Positions 1 to 7,049 of a DNA stretch of 13,162 bases are shown one piece after another; position 1 is the first letter of the stretch, and every line of letters starts with the position of its first letter. The stretch is from Gallionella sp. (lineage in GTDB: Bacteria; Pseudomonadota; Gammaproteobacteria; Burkholderiales; Gallionellaceae): NCBI GenBank assembly GCA_025362155.1, contig JANYHX010000284.1, positions 1 to 13,162 on the forward strand, given 5' to 3'. The notes under the pieces were generated by a model. That model did not search any database and was not told where the DNA came from. It saw only the letters and a list, made by a program, of their open reading frames with translations. The translations under genes were made by a program, and so were the position numbers.

Positions 1-993
<993 letters not shown>

Positions 994-1010
994 CTAGCAA
1001 AAAAATATTT

Positions 1011-1038
1011 TTGAACTATCCTAGAAACTGCTTATCTG
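1011..1038 (+). promoter_or_regulatory. Candidate sigma-70 promoter for a small RNA
   Basis: A TTGAAC -35-like hexamer (1011-1016) is separated by 16 bases from a TATCTG -10-like hexamer (1033-1038). The segment just upstream, 1001-1010, is A/T only, as in UP elements. Transcription would start near 1044-1046, exactly where the first hairpin of the candidate RNA begins. The -10 match is moderate, so the call rests mainly on its position relative to the hairpins and terminator. Confidence 0.35.
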
Positions 1039-1043
1039 ACGCT

Positions 1044-1145
1044 GTGAATGATTTAATCATTCCACGTTTCTCCTCCCTGAGCGTGTGTCTTAACTCTGTT
1101 AAGACTTTGCCCCCGGCCTCCCCCTTTGGCTGGGGGCATTTTTTT
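1044..1145 (+). ncRNA. Candidate small RNA between hemB and engB
   Basis: Plus-strand segment of about 100 nt built from three consecutive hairpins and ending in a strong intrinsic terminator. Hairpin 1 is GTGAATGAT/ATCATT-C-CAC (1044-1065) with loop TTA and one bulged C. A pyrimidine-rich single-stranded stretch, UCUCCUCCCU (1069-1078), follows; it is complementary to Shine-Dalgarno sequences. Hairpin 2 is GTCTTAAC-TCT-GTTAAGAC (1087-1105), perfect. The terminator is at 1108-1145. Both neighbouring genes lie on the minus strand, so no known plus-strand gene explains this terminator. I recognise no known RNA family; 6S and 4.5S RNA do not fit. Existence as a transcript is inferred from architecture only. 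Confidence 0.45.
1108..1145 (+). terminator. Strong rho-independent terminator, plus strand
   Basis: The arm TGCCCCCGGCC (1108-1118) pairs along 11 positions, including one G-T wobble, with GGCTGGGGGCA (1128-1138). The loop is 9 bases and a run of seven T follows (1139-1145). The T-run is on the plus strand only, and no comparable T-tract follows the hairpin on the minus strand, so this terminates plus-strand transcription and is not the terminator of engB. Confidence 0.8.
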
Positions 1146-1181
1146 GGCTAAAAATCCACATTTCATCCCAAATGCTACGTT

Positions 1182-1240
1182 GCGGGAAAAATTTCTTGCT
1201 GACATATAAATCATATGCGGCGCTGCTAAATTTTCCCCGC
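1182..1240. repeat. Long imperfect inverted repeat downstream of engB
   Basis: GCGGGAAAAATTT (1182-1194) and AAATTTTCCCCGC (1228-1240) pair at 12 of 13 positions. The 33-base loop contains a smaller inverted repeat, CATAT/ATATG (1203-1217). Neither strand has a T-run after the stem, so it is not a standard intrinsic terminator. It lies 45 bp beyond the engB stop and could stabilise or end that transcript. Nothing else in 1146-1284 looks like a gene. Confidence 0.5.
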
Positions 1241-1284
1241 GCCTTGCTTTTGGGCGAACTGTGAATTTTTAACGGCGGCCGTGC

Positions 1285-1896
1285 CTATTTATTTTTAAGC
1301 CAGCCCGCGATCACACTTTCCGCCTCTTCCATACCTAATTTTTTCAAGCTGGAAAATAATTGCACTGAACACTGCGGAAAATGTTCGGTGAGATGAGATT
1401 TTACCCGATTCAGCGTCAGCGTGGCTTGTTGCCGGCTGAGCTTGTCAGACTTGGTGAGCAGGACATGTACTGGCTTGCCCGTCGGAGCAAACCAGTCCAG
1501 CATATTCTCATCCAGCTCAGTCAATGGATGACGCGAGTCCATGATGACCACCAAGCCACTCAATTCTTCGCGGTTTTGCAAATAACCGCTGAGCAGTCCT
1601 TCCCAATGACGCTTGCTCTCAGGGGGAACTTTGGCATAGCCGTAACCGGGCAAGTCCACCAAAAAATTATTGTTGCCGCCATTATTATCTCCCAGCGAAA
1701 AATAATTCAGATGCTGAGTGCGCCCCGGAGTTTTACTGGTATAGGCCAGACGCACGTGGTTCGCCAGCGTATTGATCGCGCTCGACTTGCCCGCATTGGA
1801 ACGCCCGACAAACGCTACTTCCTTGCCCCCATGCAACGGCAAATCTTTAAGATGATTGACGGTAGTGTAGAACGCAGCTTGAGAAAACAGCCCCAT
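1285..1896 (-). CDS. engB: Ribosome biogenesis GTP-binding protein EngB (YihA/YsxC)
   Basis: Small TRAFAC-class GTPase needed for assembly of the 50S ribosomal subunit. With the ATG at 1896 it has 203 residues, normal for the family. G motifs in order: G1 GRSNAGKSS (31-39), a G2 threonine in SKTPGRTQ (54-61), G3 DLPG (81-84) followed by YGYAKVPP, G4 TKSD (148-151), G5 SSL (182-184). The ATG overlaps the hemL stop by one base (TAATG), which suggests translational coupling. A TTG at 1905 would add three residues, but the resulting N-terminus fits the family less well than [17 protein letters not shown] low-complexity Asn/Gly stretch (about residues 70-77, [10 protein letters not shown]) sits just before G3, in a loop usually shorter. 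Last gene of the thiD-thiE-hemL-engB run. Confidence 0.95.
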   Translation of the reverse strand: MGLFSQAAFYTTVNHLKDLPLHGGKEVAFVGRSNAGKSSAINTLANHVRLAYTSKTPGRTQHLNYFSLGDNNGGNNNFLVDLPGYGYAKVPPESKRHWEGLLSGYLQNREELSGLVVIMDSRHPLTELDENMLDWFAPTGKPVHVLLTKSDKLSRQQATLTLNRVKSHLTEHFPQCSVQLFSSLKKLGMEEAESVIAGWLKNK

Positions 1897-3179
1897 TACT
1901 TCCAAGTCTTAAAAATCTTGTCGGCCGCCGCGATAGTCGCAGCAATATCCGCCTCAGTGTGTGCAGCAGAAACAAAACCCGCCTCAAAAGCTGATGGTGC
2001 GAGATACACACCAGCCTCCAGCATCGCGTGGAAAAACCGATTGAACGCTTCCTTGTCACAGCTCATCACTTCTGCGTAACTGGTTGGCAACGCCTTGCTG
2101 AAATACACACCGAACATGCCGCCTATGGATTGCGCACAAAACAAAACGCCGTGTTGCCTGGCACTCGCCGACAATCCTTCAGTCAATTGTTTCGCCAATT
2201 TTGAAAGATTTTCGTAAAAGCCTTTTGCCTGAATGAGCTTGAGCGTAGCCATTCCCGCAGCCACCGCCACCGGGTTACCCGACAGCGTCCCGGCCTGATA
2301 TACCGCGCCGAGCGGGGCCAAACATTGCATGATGTCGCGTCGTCCGCCAAAAGCGGCAGCCGGCAAGCCGCCACCCATCACCTTGCCTAGCGTCACCAGG
2401 TCCGGCTTGATGCCGTAGTAGCCTTGCGCGCCTTGCAGGCTGACGCGGAAGCCGGTCATCACTTCGTCCAGTATCAACACTGCACCATGCTTAGTGCACA
2501 GGCTGCGTAATGCATTCAGAAACTCCGGCTTGGGCGTGATCAAATTCATATTGCCCGCCACCGGTTCGACGATCACTGCGGCGATCTCCTTGCCCATTTC
2601 GGCAAAAGCTTTTTCCAGTCCAGCGACATCGTTGTAGTCCAGCACCGTGGTCAGTGCGGCAATCTCAGCGGGCACGCCCGAGGAACTCGGTTGCCCAAAC
2701 GTCAGCGCGCCGGAACCGGCTTTTACCAACAAGCCATCGGAGTGCCCATGGTAACAGCCTTCAAATTTGATGATGCGTGAACGTCCGGTAAAGCCGCGCG
2801 CCAAACGTATCGCCGTCATCGTAGCTTCGGTGCCGGAACTCACCAGCCGCACCATTTCCAGACTAGGCAGCAGTTTGCACAGCAGTTTCGCCATTTCAAG
2901 TTCAGCCGCTGTTGGCGCACCGAAACCCAAACCTTGCGCAGCGGCGTCCTGCACCGCTTTCACCACCTCGGGATGGCAATGTCCGACGATCATCGGCCCC
3001 CATGAACCGACATAATCAGTGTAGCGTTTGCCATCGGCATCCCACACGTAAGCTCCCTGTCCACGCTGGAAAAACAGCGGGGTGCCGCCTACTGAACGGA
3101 ACGCGCGCACCGGAGAATTCACACCGCCCGGAATAACTTTTTGGGATTCATCGAATAGCTGTTGATTTTGCGAAGTCAT
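1896..3179 (-). CDS. hemL: Glutamate-1-semialdehyde 2,1-aminomutase
   Basis: PLP enzyme that isomerises glutamate-1-semialdehyde to 5-aminolevulinate in the C5 pathway, directly before the HemB step. It has 427 residues, the family's normal length. Recognisable features are the N-terminal [13 protein letters not shown] (about 15-27), [16 protein letters not shown] (114-129) in the phosphate-binding region, GCYHGHSDG (141-149), [11 protein letters not shown] (236-246), and the PLP-binding Lys266 in [11 protein letters not shown]. The ATG at 3179 lies 11 bp after the thiE stop, and the stop overlaps the engB start by one base, so co-transcription with both is likely. No strong Shine-Dalgarno sequence precedes it, only AGAAAGA. 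Its presence implies aminolevulinate synthesis from glutamyl-tRNA, as expected in this group. Confidence 0.97.
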   Translation of the reverse strand: MTSQNQQLFDESQKVIPGGVNSPVRAFRSVGGTPLFFQRGQGAYVWDADGKRYTDYVGSWGPMIVGHCHPEVVKAVQDAAAQGLGFGAPTAAELEMAKLLCKLLPSLEMVRLVSSGTEATMTAIRLARGFTGRSRIIKFEGCYHGHSDGLLVKAGSGALTFGQPSSSGVPAEIAALTTVLDYNDVAGLEKAFAEMGKEIAAVIVEPVAGNMNLITPKPEFLNALRSLCTKHGAVLILDEVMTGFRVSLQGAQGYYGIKPDLVTLGKVMGGGLPAAAFGGRRDIMQCLAPLGAVYQAGTLSGNPVAVAAGMATLKLIQAKGFYENLSKLAKQLTEGLSASARQHGVLFCAQSIGGMFGVYFSKALPTSYAEVMSCDKEAFNRFFHAMLEAGVYLAPSAFEAGFVSAAHTEADIAATIAAADKIFKTWK

Positions 3180-3190
3180 GTTGTGTCTTT

Positions 3191-3859
3191 CTATCTATAC
3201 GAACTAATTTCAGGATAATTTAAATTTGAAAACTTCCGCGCAGCGCCTTGAATATCGGCCGCACCGAACACTGCAGAAATCGCTGCCAGCGCATCCGCGC
3301 CCGCTTCCAGCAACTGTGCGCCGTTGTGTACGCTGATACCCCCTATCGCTACCAACGGCACTGCAATTTCACGGCGCGCCTGCCGTAATAATTCAGGCGA
3401 AGCTACCACGGCATCCGACTTAATTGTTGAGGCAAAAAAGCTGCCGAATGCCACGTAATCCGCGCCTTGCCGGACAGCCTCGTGCGCCAACGCTATGCGA
3501 TTATAGCAAGATACCCCAATGAATTTATCGTTGCCCAACACTGCGCGAGCGGTAGCCACACTGCCATCTTCTCCACCCAAATGCACGCCGTCGGCATCTA
3601 CCTGCTGCGCCAAAATTGCATCGTCATTGATGATCAGCGGCACTGAAAATTCATTTGTCAGTTCGCGCAATGCCCAAGCTTGTTCCAGACGCAATGCCGC
3701 ATCAGCGACTTTGTTGCGGTACTGCAAAACTCGCGCACCACCCAGCAAAGCCAGACGCACTTTGCGCAACAACTCCGCTGTATCTGTTTCGTCCGATGTG
3801 ATTGCGTACAAGCCGCTAATCTTCTGTCGAGAAACACGGCAAGACTCAATTCTTCCCAC
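3191..3859 (-). CDS. thiE: Thiamine phosphate synthase
   Basis: Joins hydroxymethylpyrimidine diphosphate and thiazole phosphate to give thiamine phosphate. The TIM-barrel protein has 222 residues. Family motifs are QYRNK (46-50) for pyrophosphate binding, IINDD (76-80), DGVHLGGED (90-98) with metal-binding acids, the [16 protein letters not shown] segment (135-150) and VAIGGIS (170-176), followed by a C-terminal phosphate-binding [13 protein letters not shown]. The start is a GTG at 3859, chosen because a purine-rich GGAGAGGG lies about 6 bases upstream; the homologous core begins only at KISGLYAIT (13-21), so a shorter start is possible. The gene is 89 bp downstream of thiD and 11 bp upstream of hemL. 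Its ribosome-binding region abuts a GC-rich double-hairpin repeat. Confidence 0.94.
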   Translation of the reverse strand: MGRIESCRVSRQKISGLYAITSDETDTAELLRKVRLALLGGARVLQYRNKVADAALRLEQAWALRELTNEFSVPLIINDDAILAQQVDADGVHLGGEDGSVATARAVLGNDKFIGVSCYNRIALAHEAVRQGADYVAFGSFFASTIKSDAVVASPELLRQARREIAVPLVAIGGISVHNGAQLLEAGADALAAISAVFGAADIQGAARKFSNLNYPEISSYR

Positions 3860-3861
3860 CG

Positions 3862-3940
3862 TCTACCCTCTCCTCAATCCTCCCCCCGCAAGCGGGGGAG
3901 GAAGCAACCGTCCGCCCTTTAAGGGGCGGAACTTTTTTAA
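3862..3940. repeat. GC-rich intergenic double-hairpin repeat between thiD and thiE
   Basis: Two adjacent palindromes fill most of the thiD-thiE gap. The first pairs TCCTCCCCC (3878-3886) with GGGGGAGGA (3894-3902). The second pairs TCCGCCC (3911-3917) with GGGCGGA (3924-3930) and is followed by a T-run on the plus strand (3933-3938). Read on either strand they give Pro/Gly-rich phrases such as PPASGGGS, typical of translated proteobacterial intergenic repeats. The second hairpin looks like a plus-strand terminator although both neighbouring genes are minus-strand. A related C-rich repeat interrupts amgK at about 12406-12489. Confidence 0.6.
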
Positions 3941-3948
3941 TCCTGCCT

Positions 3949-4791
3949 TTAATTAGGCCGTCCCGCTGGGGGTTCATCATCTTCTTCACCGCGCGCCCAA
4001 AATAAACGATCCGGAATGTGCTGTCCCATGCCGGGACGGAAGCCCGCATTCAGTGTCTGCCAAGTGTATTCCTGCGCTTCTTTCACTGCCTCGGGCACGG
4101 ACACCCCTTGCGCCATCAGTGCCGCAATCGCGGATGCCAGCGTACAGCCGGAACCGTGATAAATCCCCGGTAAGCGCGCCCAGCTATCGCTGCTGATGAC
4201 CCCTTGCTCACTGTATAAAGTATTAATGACCTTGGGCGTTTGCTCATGCGTGCCAGTGATCAGCACATATTCGCAACCCATGCGCAATATGCGCTTGGCG
4301 CATTCCTCAAGCGTAGGATCGTCCTCTTCATTATCTTCATCCATGGCCAGACGACGCGCCTCCATGCTGTTCGGCGTAATGATGGTGGTCTGCGGAATCA
4401 ACAGTTCGCGCATCGCATCCATCATGTCGTCATTCGCCAATTCGTCGCCGCGTCCCGAAGACAGCACCGGATCCAGCACCAACGGAATATCCGGATAGTC
4501 CGCCAATATCTCGGCAATCGCCGCAATATTTTCCACGCTACCCAGCAGACCTATCTTGAATGCCGCGACCGGCACATCCTCCAGCATCGCGCGAGCCTGA
4601 TCCACCACCCACTCCGGATCAATCGGCAAGACATCATCTACCCCGCTGGTATCCTGCACGGTGACTGCCGTCACCACCGACAGCGGATGGCAACCCATGC
4701 TGGAAATGGCCAACAAATCCGCCTGCAAACCCGCGCCCCCGCTGGGGTCGGTTGCGGCAAAAGTCATTACTAAGGGGAACGATTCAGACAT
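3949..4791 (-). CDS. thiD: Hydroxymethylpyrimidine / hydroxymethylpyrimidine phosphate kinase
   Basis: Phosphorylates HMP and HMP-phosphate to the diphosphate used by ThiE. It is a 280-residue ribokinase-fold enzyme. The N-terminal TFAATDPSGGAGLQADL (10-26) and AVTVQDTSGV (42-51) bind the pyrimidine; VLDPVLSSGRGDEL (105-118), ITPNSMEA (138-145) and LITG (177-180) are family signatures; the anion-hole and catalytic segment is GSGCTLASAIAA with Cys216. The C-terminal tail is unusually acidic, then Pro/Gly-rich (residues 269-280). ATG at 4791; no clear Shine-Dalgarno sequence. First gene of the thiD-thiE-hemL-engB run and divergent from gloA. The upstream gap of 94 bp is too short and too simple for a TPP riboswitch. 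Confidence 0.95.
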   Translation of the reverse strand: MSESFPLVMTFAATDPSGGAGLQADLLAISSMGCHPLSVVTAVTVQDTSGVDDVLPIDPEWVVDQARAMLEDVPVAAFKIGLLGSVENIAAIAEILADYPDIPLVLDPVLSSGRGDELANDDMMDAMRELLIPQTTIITPNSMEARRLAMDEDNEEDDPTLEECAKRILRMGCEYVLITGTHEQTPKVINTLYSEQGVISSDSWARLPGIYHGSGCTLASAIAALMAQGVSVPEAVKEAQEYTWQTLNAGFRPGMGQHIPDRLFWARGEEDDEPPAGRPN

Positions 4792-4823
4792 TAAGTGGGC
4801 AATAAATACGGCGGCGAATTCGC

Positions 4824-4852
4824 ATTTTACCCTATATGATAGCGACTATCGA
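4824..4852 (-). promoter_or_regulatory. Candidate promoter of the thiD-thiE-hemL-engB run
   Basis: Read on the minus strand, a TCGATA -35-like hexamer (4847-4852) is followed after 17 bases by TAAAAT (4824-4829), five of six matches to the -10 consensus. Transcription would start near 4816, giving a leader of about 25 nt. A small palindrome, GATAG-CGA-CTATC (4838-4850), fills the spacer and overlaps the -35, a position where a repressor could act. No binding protein is known to me. Confidence 0.4.
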
Positions 4853-4885
4853 ACACAAAGATAACTTCAATATGGCGGGACTCTG

Positions 4886-5275
4886 ATGCGCATACTCCAC
4901 ACCATGCTGCGCGTAGTTGATTTGGAAAAATCACTCGCCTTTTATACCGGCGTGCTCGGCATGAAATTGCTGCGCCGCAACGACTACCCAGACGGAAAAT
5001 TTACTTTGGCTTTTGTCGGCTACACCGACGAAGCCAGCGGCGCGGTGATTGAGCTCACCCATAACTGGGGCATGGAAAAATATGAGCTCGGCAATGCCTA
5101 CGGCCACATCGCCATCGAAGTGGAAGATGCCTATGCCGCCTGTGAAAACATCAAACAACGCGGCGGCAAGGTGGTGCGCGAGGCGGGGCCGATGAAACAT
5201 GGCAGCACGGTGATTGCGTTTGTGGAAGACCCGGATGGGTACAGGATTGAATGGATTCAGAAGAAGGCAGGGTAA
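4886..5275 (+). CDS. gloA: Lactoylglutathione lyase (glyoxalase I), nickel type
   Basis: Converts the hemithioacetal of methylglyoxal and glutathione into S-lactoylglutathione, detoxifying methylglyoxal in the cytoplasm. It has 129 residues, close to the length of E. coli GloA. Two beta-alpha-beta-beta-beta halves of the VOC fold are recognisable. All four metal ligands of the E. coli enzyme fall at the same positions: His5, Glu56, His74 and Glu122. The short form without the extra loops of zinc enzymes fits the nickel/cobalt class. The ATG at 4886 starts [10 protein letters not shown], the usual N-terminus. Divergent from thiD and apparently a single gene: no partner follows closely and I see no clear terminator after it. 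Confidence 0.96.
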   Translation: MRILHTMLRVVDLEKSLAFYTGVLGMKLLRRNDYPDGKFTLAFVGYTDEASGAVIELTHNWGMEKYELGNAYGHIAIEVEDAYAACENIKQRGGKVVREAGPMKHGSTVIAFVEDPDGYRIEWIQKKAG

Positions 5276-5357
5276 GACAACTTCGCCGGTGGTAGACCGT
5301 TAGATGATTATTTTCTTTGCTTCTCCAATCTCTGTTATGTGCCAAGCCGCCATTCGA

Positions 5358-5385
5358 TTGTCAGTGCTATTGGAGTTGATATGAG
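5358..5385 (+). promoter_or_regulatory. Candidate promoter of the orphan ORF
   Basis: TTGTCA (5358-5363, five of six matches to TTGACA) and TATGAG (5380-5385, four of six to TATAAT) are separated by 16 bases. They would start transcription about 25-30 nt before the ATG at 5420. This supports the ORF being independently expressed, but the -10 match is only moderate. Confidence 0.3.
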
Positions 5386-5419
5386 TACAATACGTTCAGC
5401 TAATTACAGGTAAGTACCA

Positions 5420-5800
5420 ATGGCAACGATCCTCATCGACCATCTGGCAATTCTCGAGGCATTCTTGAAACGCGAAGGCGATGCTCCCGAGTGGACGGAC
5501 ATCCGTATCGTCGAAGATCACGACATTAGTTACGGCACAGTGACTATCATCCCACAGGCCTCGATACAACGCCCAGAGGACTATGCATCACGTTTCGAGA
5601 CTCTCGTTCGATTGGGCTATTCATGGATAAACCTTGTGGGAAACGGCGTTTTCAATGGAACACTTCTTGTATCCGTTGAAATACCGCGTGAATCTTCCAA
5701 ACTCACGGCTGCCGATGTATCAGTAAACGTCTCTGGGCCTTACTTCAACAGTGATGGCACTAAGCACTGGTATATTGAAGACAAGATCAAAGTTATCTGA
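5420..5800 (+). CDS. Hypothetical protein of 126 residues
   Basis: I do not recognise this protein. The ATG at 5420 has an AGG Shine-Dalgarno core 9 bases upstream (5408-5410), and the frame runs 126 codons to a TGA. It appears soluble: no signal peptide and no membrane segment. The N-terminus looks helical (LIDHLAILEAFLKREG). The middle has alternating hydrophobic residues that suggest beta strands (YGTVTIIPQA, NGTLLVSVEI, VSVNVSG). It ends in the Trp/Tyr-containing HWYIEDKIKVI. There are no cysteines and no obvious catalytic motif. It stands alone between gloA and a repeat cluster, a typical place for an accessory or horizontally acquired gene. Length, a plausible ribosome-binding site and varied composition favour a real gene. 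Confidence 0.6.
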   Translation: MATILIDHLAILEAFLKREGDAPEWTDIRIVEDHDISYGTVTIIPQASIQRPEDYASRFETLVRLGYSWINLVGNGVFNGTLLVSVEIPRESSKLTAADVSVNVSGPYFNSDGTKHWYIEDKIKVI

Positions 5801-5930
5801 ACGTCCGGTTCCCGTTGGGCAGATCGTCTCTTTCGTCGATAGCGGAGATTGGCAAGTAGTTTGGGGGGTCGCTTTTCATCCCCTCATCCGCCACCGAGTA
5901 GCGCAGGCTGGTCAGGGGATTTCGGCGAGC

Positions 5931-5993
5931 ACTGATGAAACAACTAGCCATTCGACTAAGCTGGCAAACGACGCCAGCCAAGTCGCTGGTTAT
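5931..5993 (+). repeat. Structured direct repeat, copy A
   Basis: Imperfect partner of copy B (6123-6186), about 80% identical over 63-64 bp. It folds into a three-part stem: AGCCA pairs with TGGTT (one G-T wobble), CGACT with AGTCG, and GCTGGC with GCCAGC, closing the loop AAACGAC. Small unpaired bases separate the segments. Orientation is arbitrary. Confidence 0.7.
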
Positions 5994-6088
5994 GTTTGAG
6001 CACGCAGTGCGAGTTGCGCAGCCGCCTGACCAGTCGAGCAACGTAGGGTACCGCGAAGCGGCGGCAAACCGGGGTCGCCTTCTTTTTG

Positions 6089-6124
6089 GTTACTTTGTTC
6101 TTTGGCGAAGCAAGAAAAAGTGAC
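6089..6124. repeat. Stem-loop of a widespread proteobacterial intergenic repeat type
   Basis: GTTACTTT (6089-6096) pairs with AAAGTGAC (6117-6124) through eight positions with one wobble. An imperfect inner stem (TTCTTTG with CAAGAA) closes on a GCGAAG loop. With its left flank GGGGTCGCCTTC (6071-6082) it resembles a repeat I recall from many beta- and gammaproteobacterial genomes; that recall is not a search result. Confidence 0.5.
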
Positions 6125-6186
6125 TGATGAAACTACTAGCCATCTGACTAACCCAGCAAACGACGCTGGGGTAAGTCATTGGTTAT
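6123..6186 (+). repeat. Structured direct repeat, copy B
   Basis: Partner of copy A with the same fold. AGCCA pairs with TGGTT, TGACT with AGTCA, and CCCAGC with GCTGGG, around the identical loop AAACGAC. It has one base more than copy A on the 3' side of the inner stem. Eight of the twelve substitutions against copy A form four compensated base pairs. Confidence 0.7.
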
Positions 6187-6210
6187 AGCTGCCGGGCTAC
6201 CCCTGGCGAA

Positions 6211-6269
6211 GTTGACTTGGGTCGGGTGTTATTCTCATACGGCGGATAACGCTGCGCTCATCCGCCCTA
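6211..6269. repeat. Intergenic repeat with palindromic GGCGGAT arms, ending on the rsmA stop
   Basis: GGCGGAT (6241-6247) and ATCCGCC (6260-6266) enclose a CGCTGCGC core. Together with GGGTCGGGTG and TCTCATAC to the left this resembles a repeat I recall from many proteobacterial genomes. The rsmA stop codon (6267-6269, TAG on the minus strand) overlaps the CCCTAC end of the element, so the repeat appears to have inserted at or just inside the gene's 3' end. Confidence 0.55.
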
Positions 6270-7049
6270 CAGCTTCTCATCCAGATAATTCGTCACCTTG
6301 ATAAAATCCGCCACCGCTAGATTCTCGGCGCGCAATTGGGAGTTGATCCCCAGCTTTTCAAAATCCATCTCATCCAAATAACCGCGCAAGGTGTTGCGCA
6401 ATGTCTTGCGTCGCTGCCCAAACGCCATCCTGACCACCGCAGCAAACAGCTTTTCGTTATTCACCAAAGTTTCACTGGCAGGCAGCGGAATCATCCGCAC
6501 AATCGCGGAGTCTACCTTGGGTGAGGGACGAAAAGATTCGGGCGGGACGTCGAGCAGCTTTTCCATAACAAACCGATATTGCAACATCACCGACAGCCTT
6601 CCATAGGCAGCCGTAGAAGGCTCAGCCACCATGCGCTCCACCACTTCGTTTTGCAGCATGAAGTGCATGTCGGTGATGCGCTCGGCATAGGCGGCAAAGT
6701 GGAACAATAACGGAGAGGAAATGTTGTAAGGCAGGTTGCCGACGATGCGTAATGGCGCGGATAACGTTGCGAGATCAAATTCCAGCGCGTCCCCCGCATG
6801 AACGGTTAATTTCGATTTCGGGTTGTCCTGCGGGTAATCACTCTCCAGACGCGCGATGATGTCGCGGTCGATCTCGACTACATGCAGATGATTTAATTTT
6901 TTCAGCAGCGGGCGGGTTAACGCGCCCAAGCCGGGTCCAATCTCGACCATCATGTCTTCTGCCTGGGGGCAGATTGCAGAAATAATGTCCGCGATGATGT
7001 GTTCATCGACAAGAAAATTCTGGCCAAACTTTTTTTTGGCTTTATGCAC
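6267..7049 (-). CDS. rsmA: 16S rRNA dimethyladenosine transferase RsmA (KsgA)
   Basis: Dimethylates two adjacent adenines in the 3'-terminal hairpin of 16S rRNA (A1518 and A1519, E. coli numbering) during 30S maturation, using S-adenosylmethionine. With a GTG start at 7049 it has 260 residues, near the family norm. Motifs: [10 protein letters not shown] (6-15), SAM-binding [10 protein letters not shown] (36-45), the acidic VEIDRD (58-63), GDALEFD (86-92), catalytic [11 protein letters not shown] (105-115), and the C-terminal GQRRKTLRN (211-219) of the KsgA family. The GTG overlaps the pdxA end by 8 bp, and there is no strong ribosome-binding site, so coupling to pdxA translation is likely. 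A longer open frame extends to 7202, but its extra residues are pdxA read in another frame. The stop codon lies inside a repeat. Confidence 0.95.
   Translation of the reverse strand: MHKAKKKFGQNFLVDEHIIADIISAICPQAEDMMVEIGPGLGALTRPLLKKLNHLHVVEIDRDIIARLESDYPQDNPKSKLTVHAGDALEFDLATLSAPLRIVGNLPYNISSPLLFHFAAYAERITDMHFMLQNEVVERMVAEPSTAAYGRLSVMLQYRFVMEKLLDVPPESFRPSPKVDSAIVRMIPLPASETLVNNEKLFAAVVRMAFGQRRKTLRNTLRGYLDEMDFEKLGINSQLRAENLAVADFIKVTNYLDEKL

Larger units (their letters stand above)
5801..6266. repeat. Composite intergenic repeat cluster between the orphan ORF and rsmA
   Basis: No credible gene lies in these 466 bp. From left to right I see: unique-looking sequence to about 5900; a 9-bp inverted repeat CTGGTCAGG (5908-5916) and CCTGACCAG (6025-6033) enclosing the first of two ~63-bp direct repeats (5931-5993); a CCGC-GAA-GCGG mini-hairpin (6051-6061); a stem-loop at 6089-6124; the second direct repeat (6123-6186); a GCCGGG/CCTGGC hairpin (6190-6207); and a GGCGGAT/ATCCGCC palindrome (6241-6266) touching the rsmA stop codon. 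The whole resembles a mosaic of non-autonomous repetitive elements. Confidence 0.65.

Noticed and set aside
1381..2079. 232-codon plus-strand open frame
   Set aside because: It lies wholly antisense to engB and the end of hemL, which have unmistakable family motifs; the translation has no recognisable features.
3519..4049. Open frames containing PPASGGGS or SPQSSPRKRG phrases
   Set aside because: These come from reading the GC-rich hairpin repeat and the reverse strand of thiE; they are artefacts.
4240..4773. 177-codon plus-strand open frame
   Set aside because: Antisense shadow of thiD; composition is rich in His, Arg and Gln as expected from the reverse strand of coding DNA.
4792..4885. 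TPP riboswitch ahead of thiD
   Set aside because: The gap is only 94 bp, lacks the conserved CUGAGA-type thi-box elements, and the predicted leader is about 25 nt.
5381..5413. Ten-codon ORF (MSTIRSANYR) just before the orphan gene
   Set aside because: No clear ribosome-binding site of its own; such short frames are common by chance.
5751..6123. Short open frames running through the repeat cluster (82, 82 and 62 codons)
   Set aside because: They translate repeat sequence (for example FGYFVLWRSKKK), a familiar false-gene phrase, and have no credible start sites.
5931..6186. Integron attC sites next to the orphan ORF
   Set aside because: The repeats are foldable and about the right length, but neither carries the GTTRRRY core at the expected end and no integrase is visible.
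5931..6186. CRISPR array
   Set aside because: Only two imperfect copies with a 129-bp interval of other repeats; no regular short spacers.
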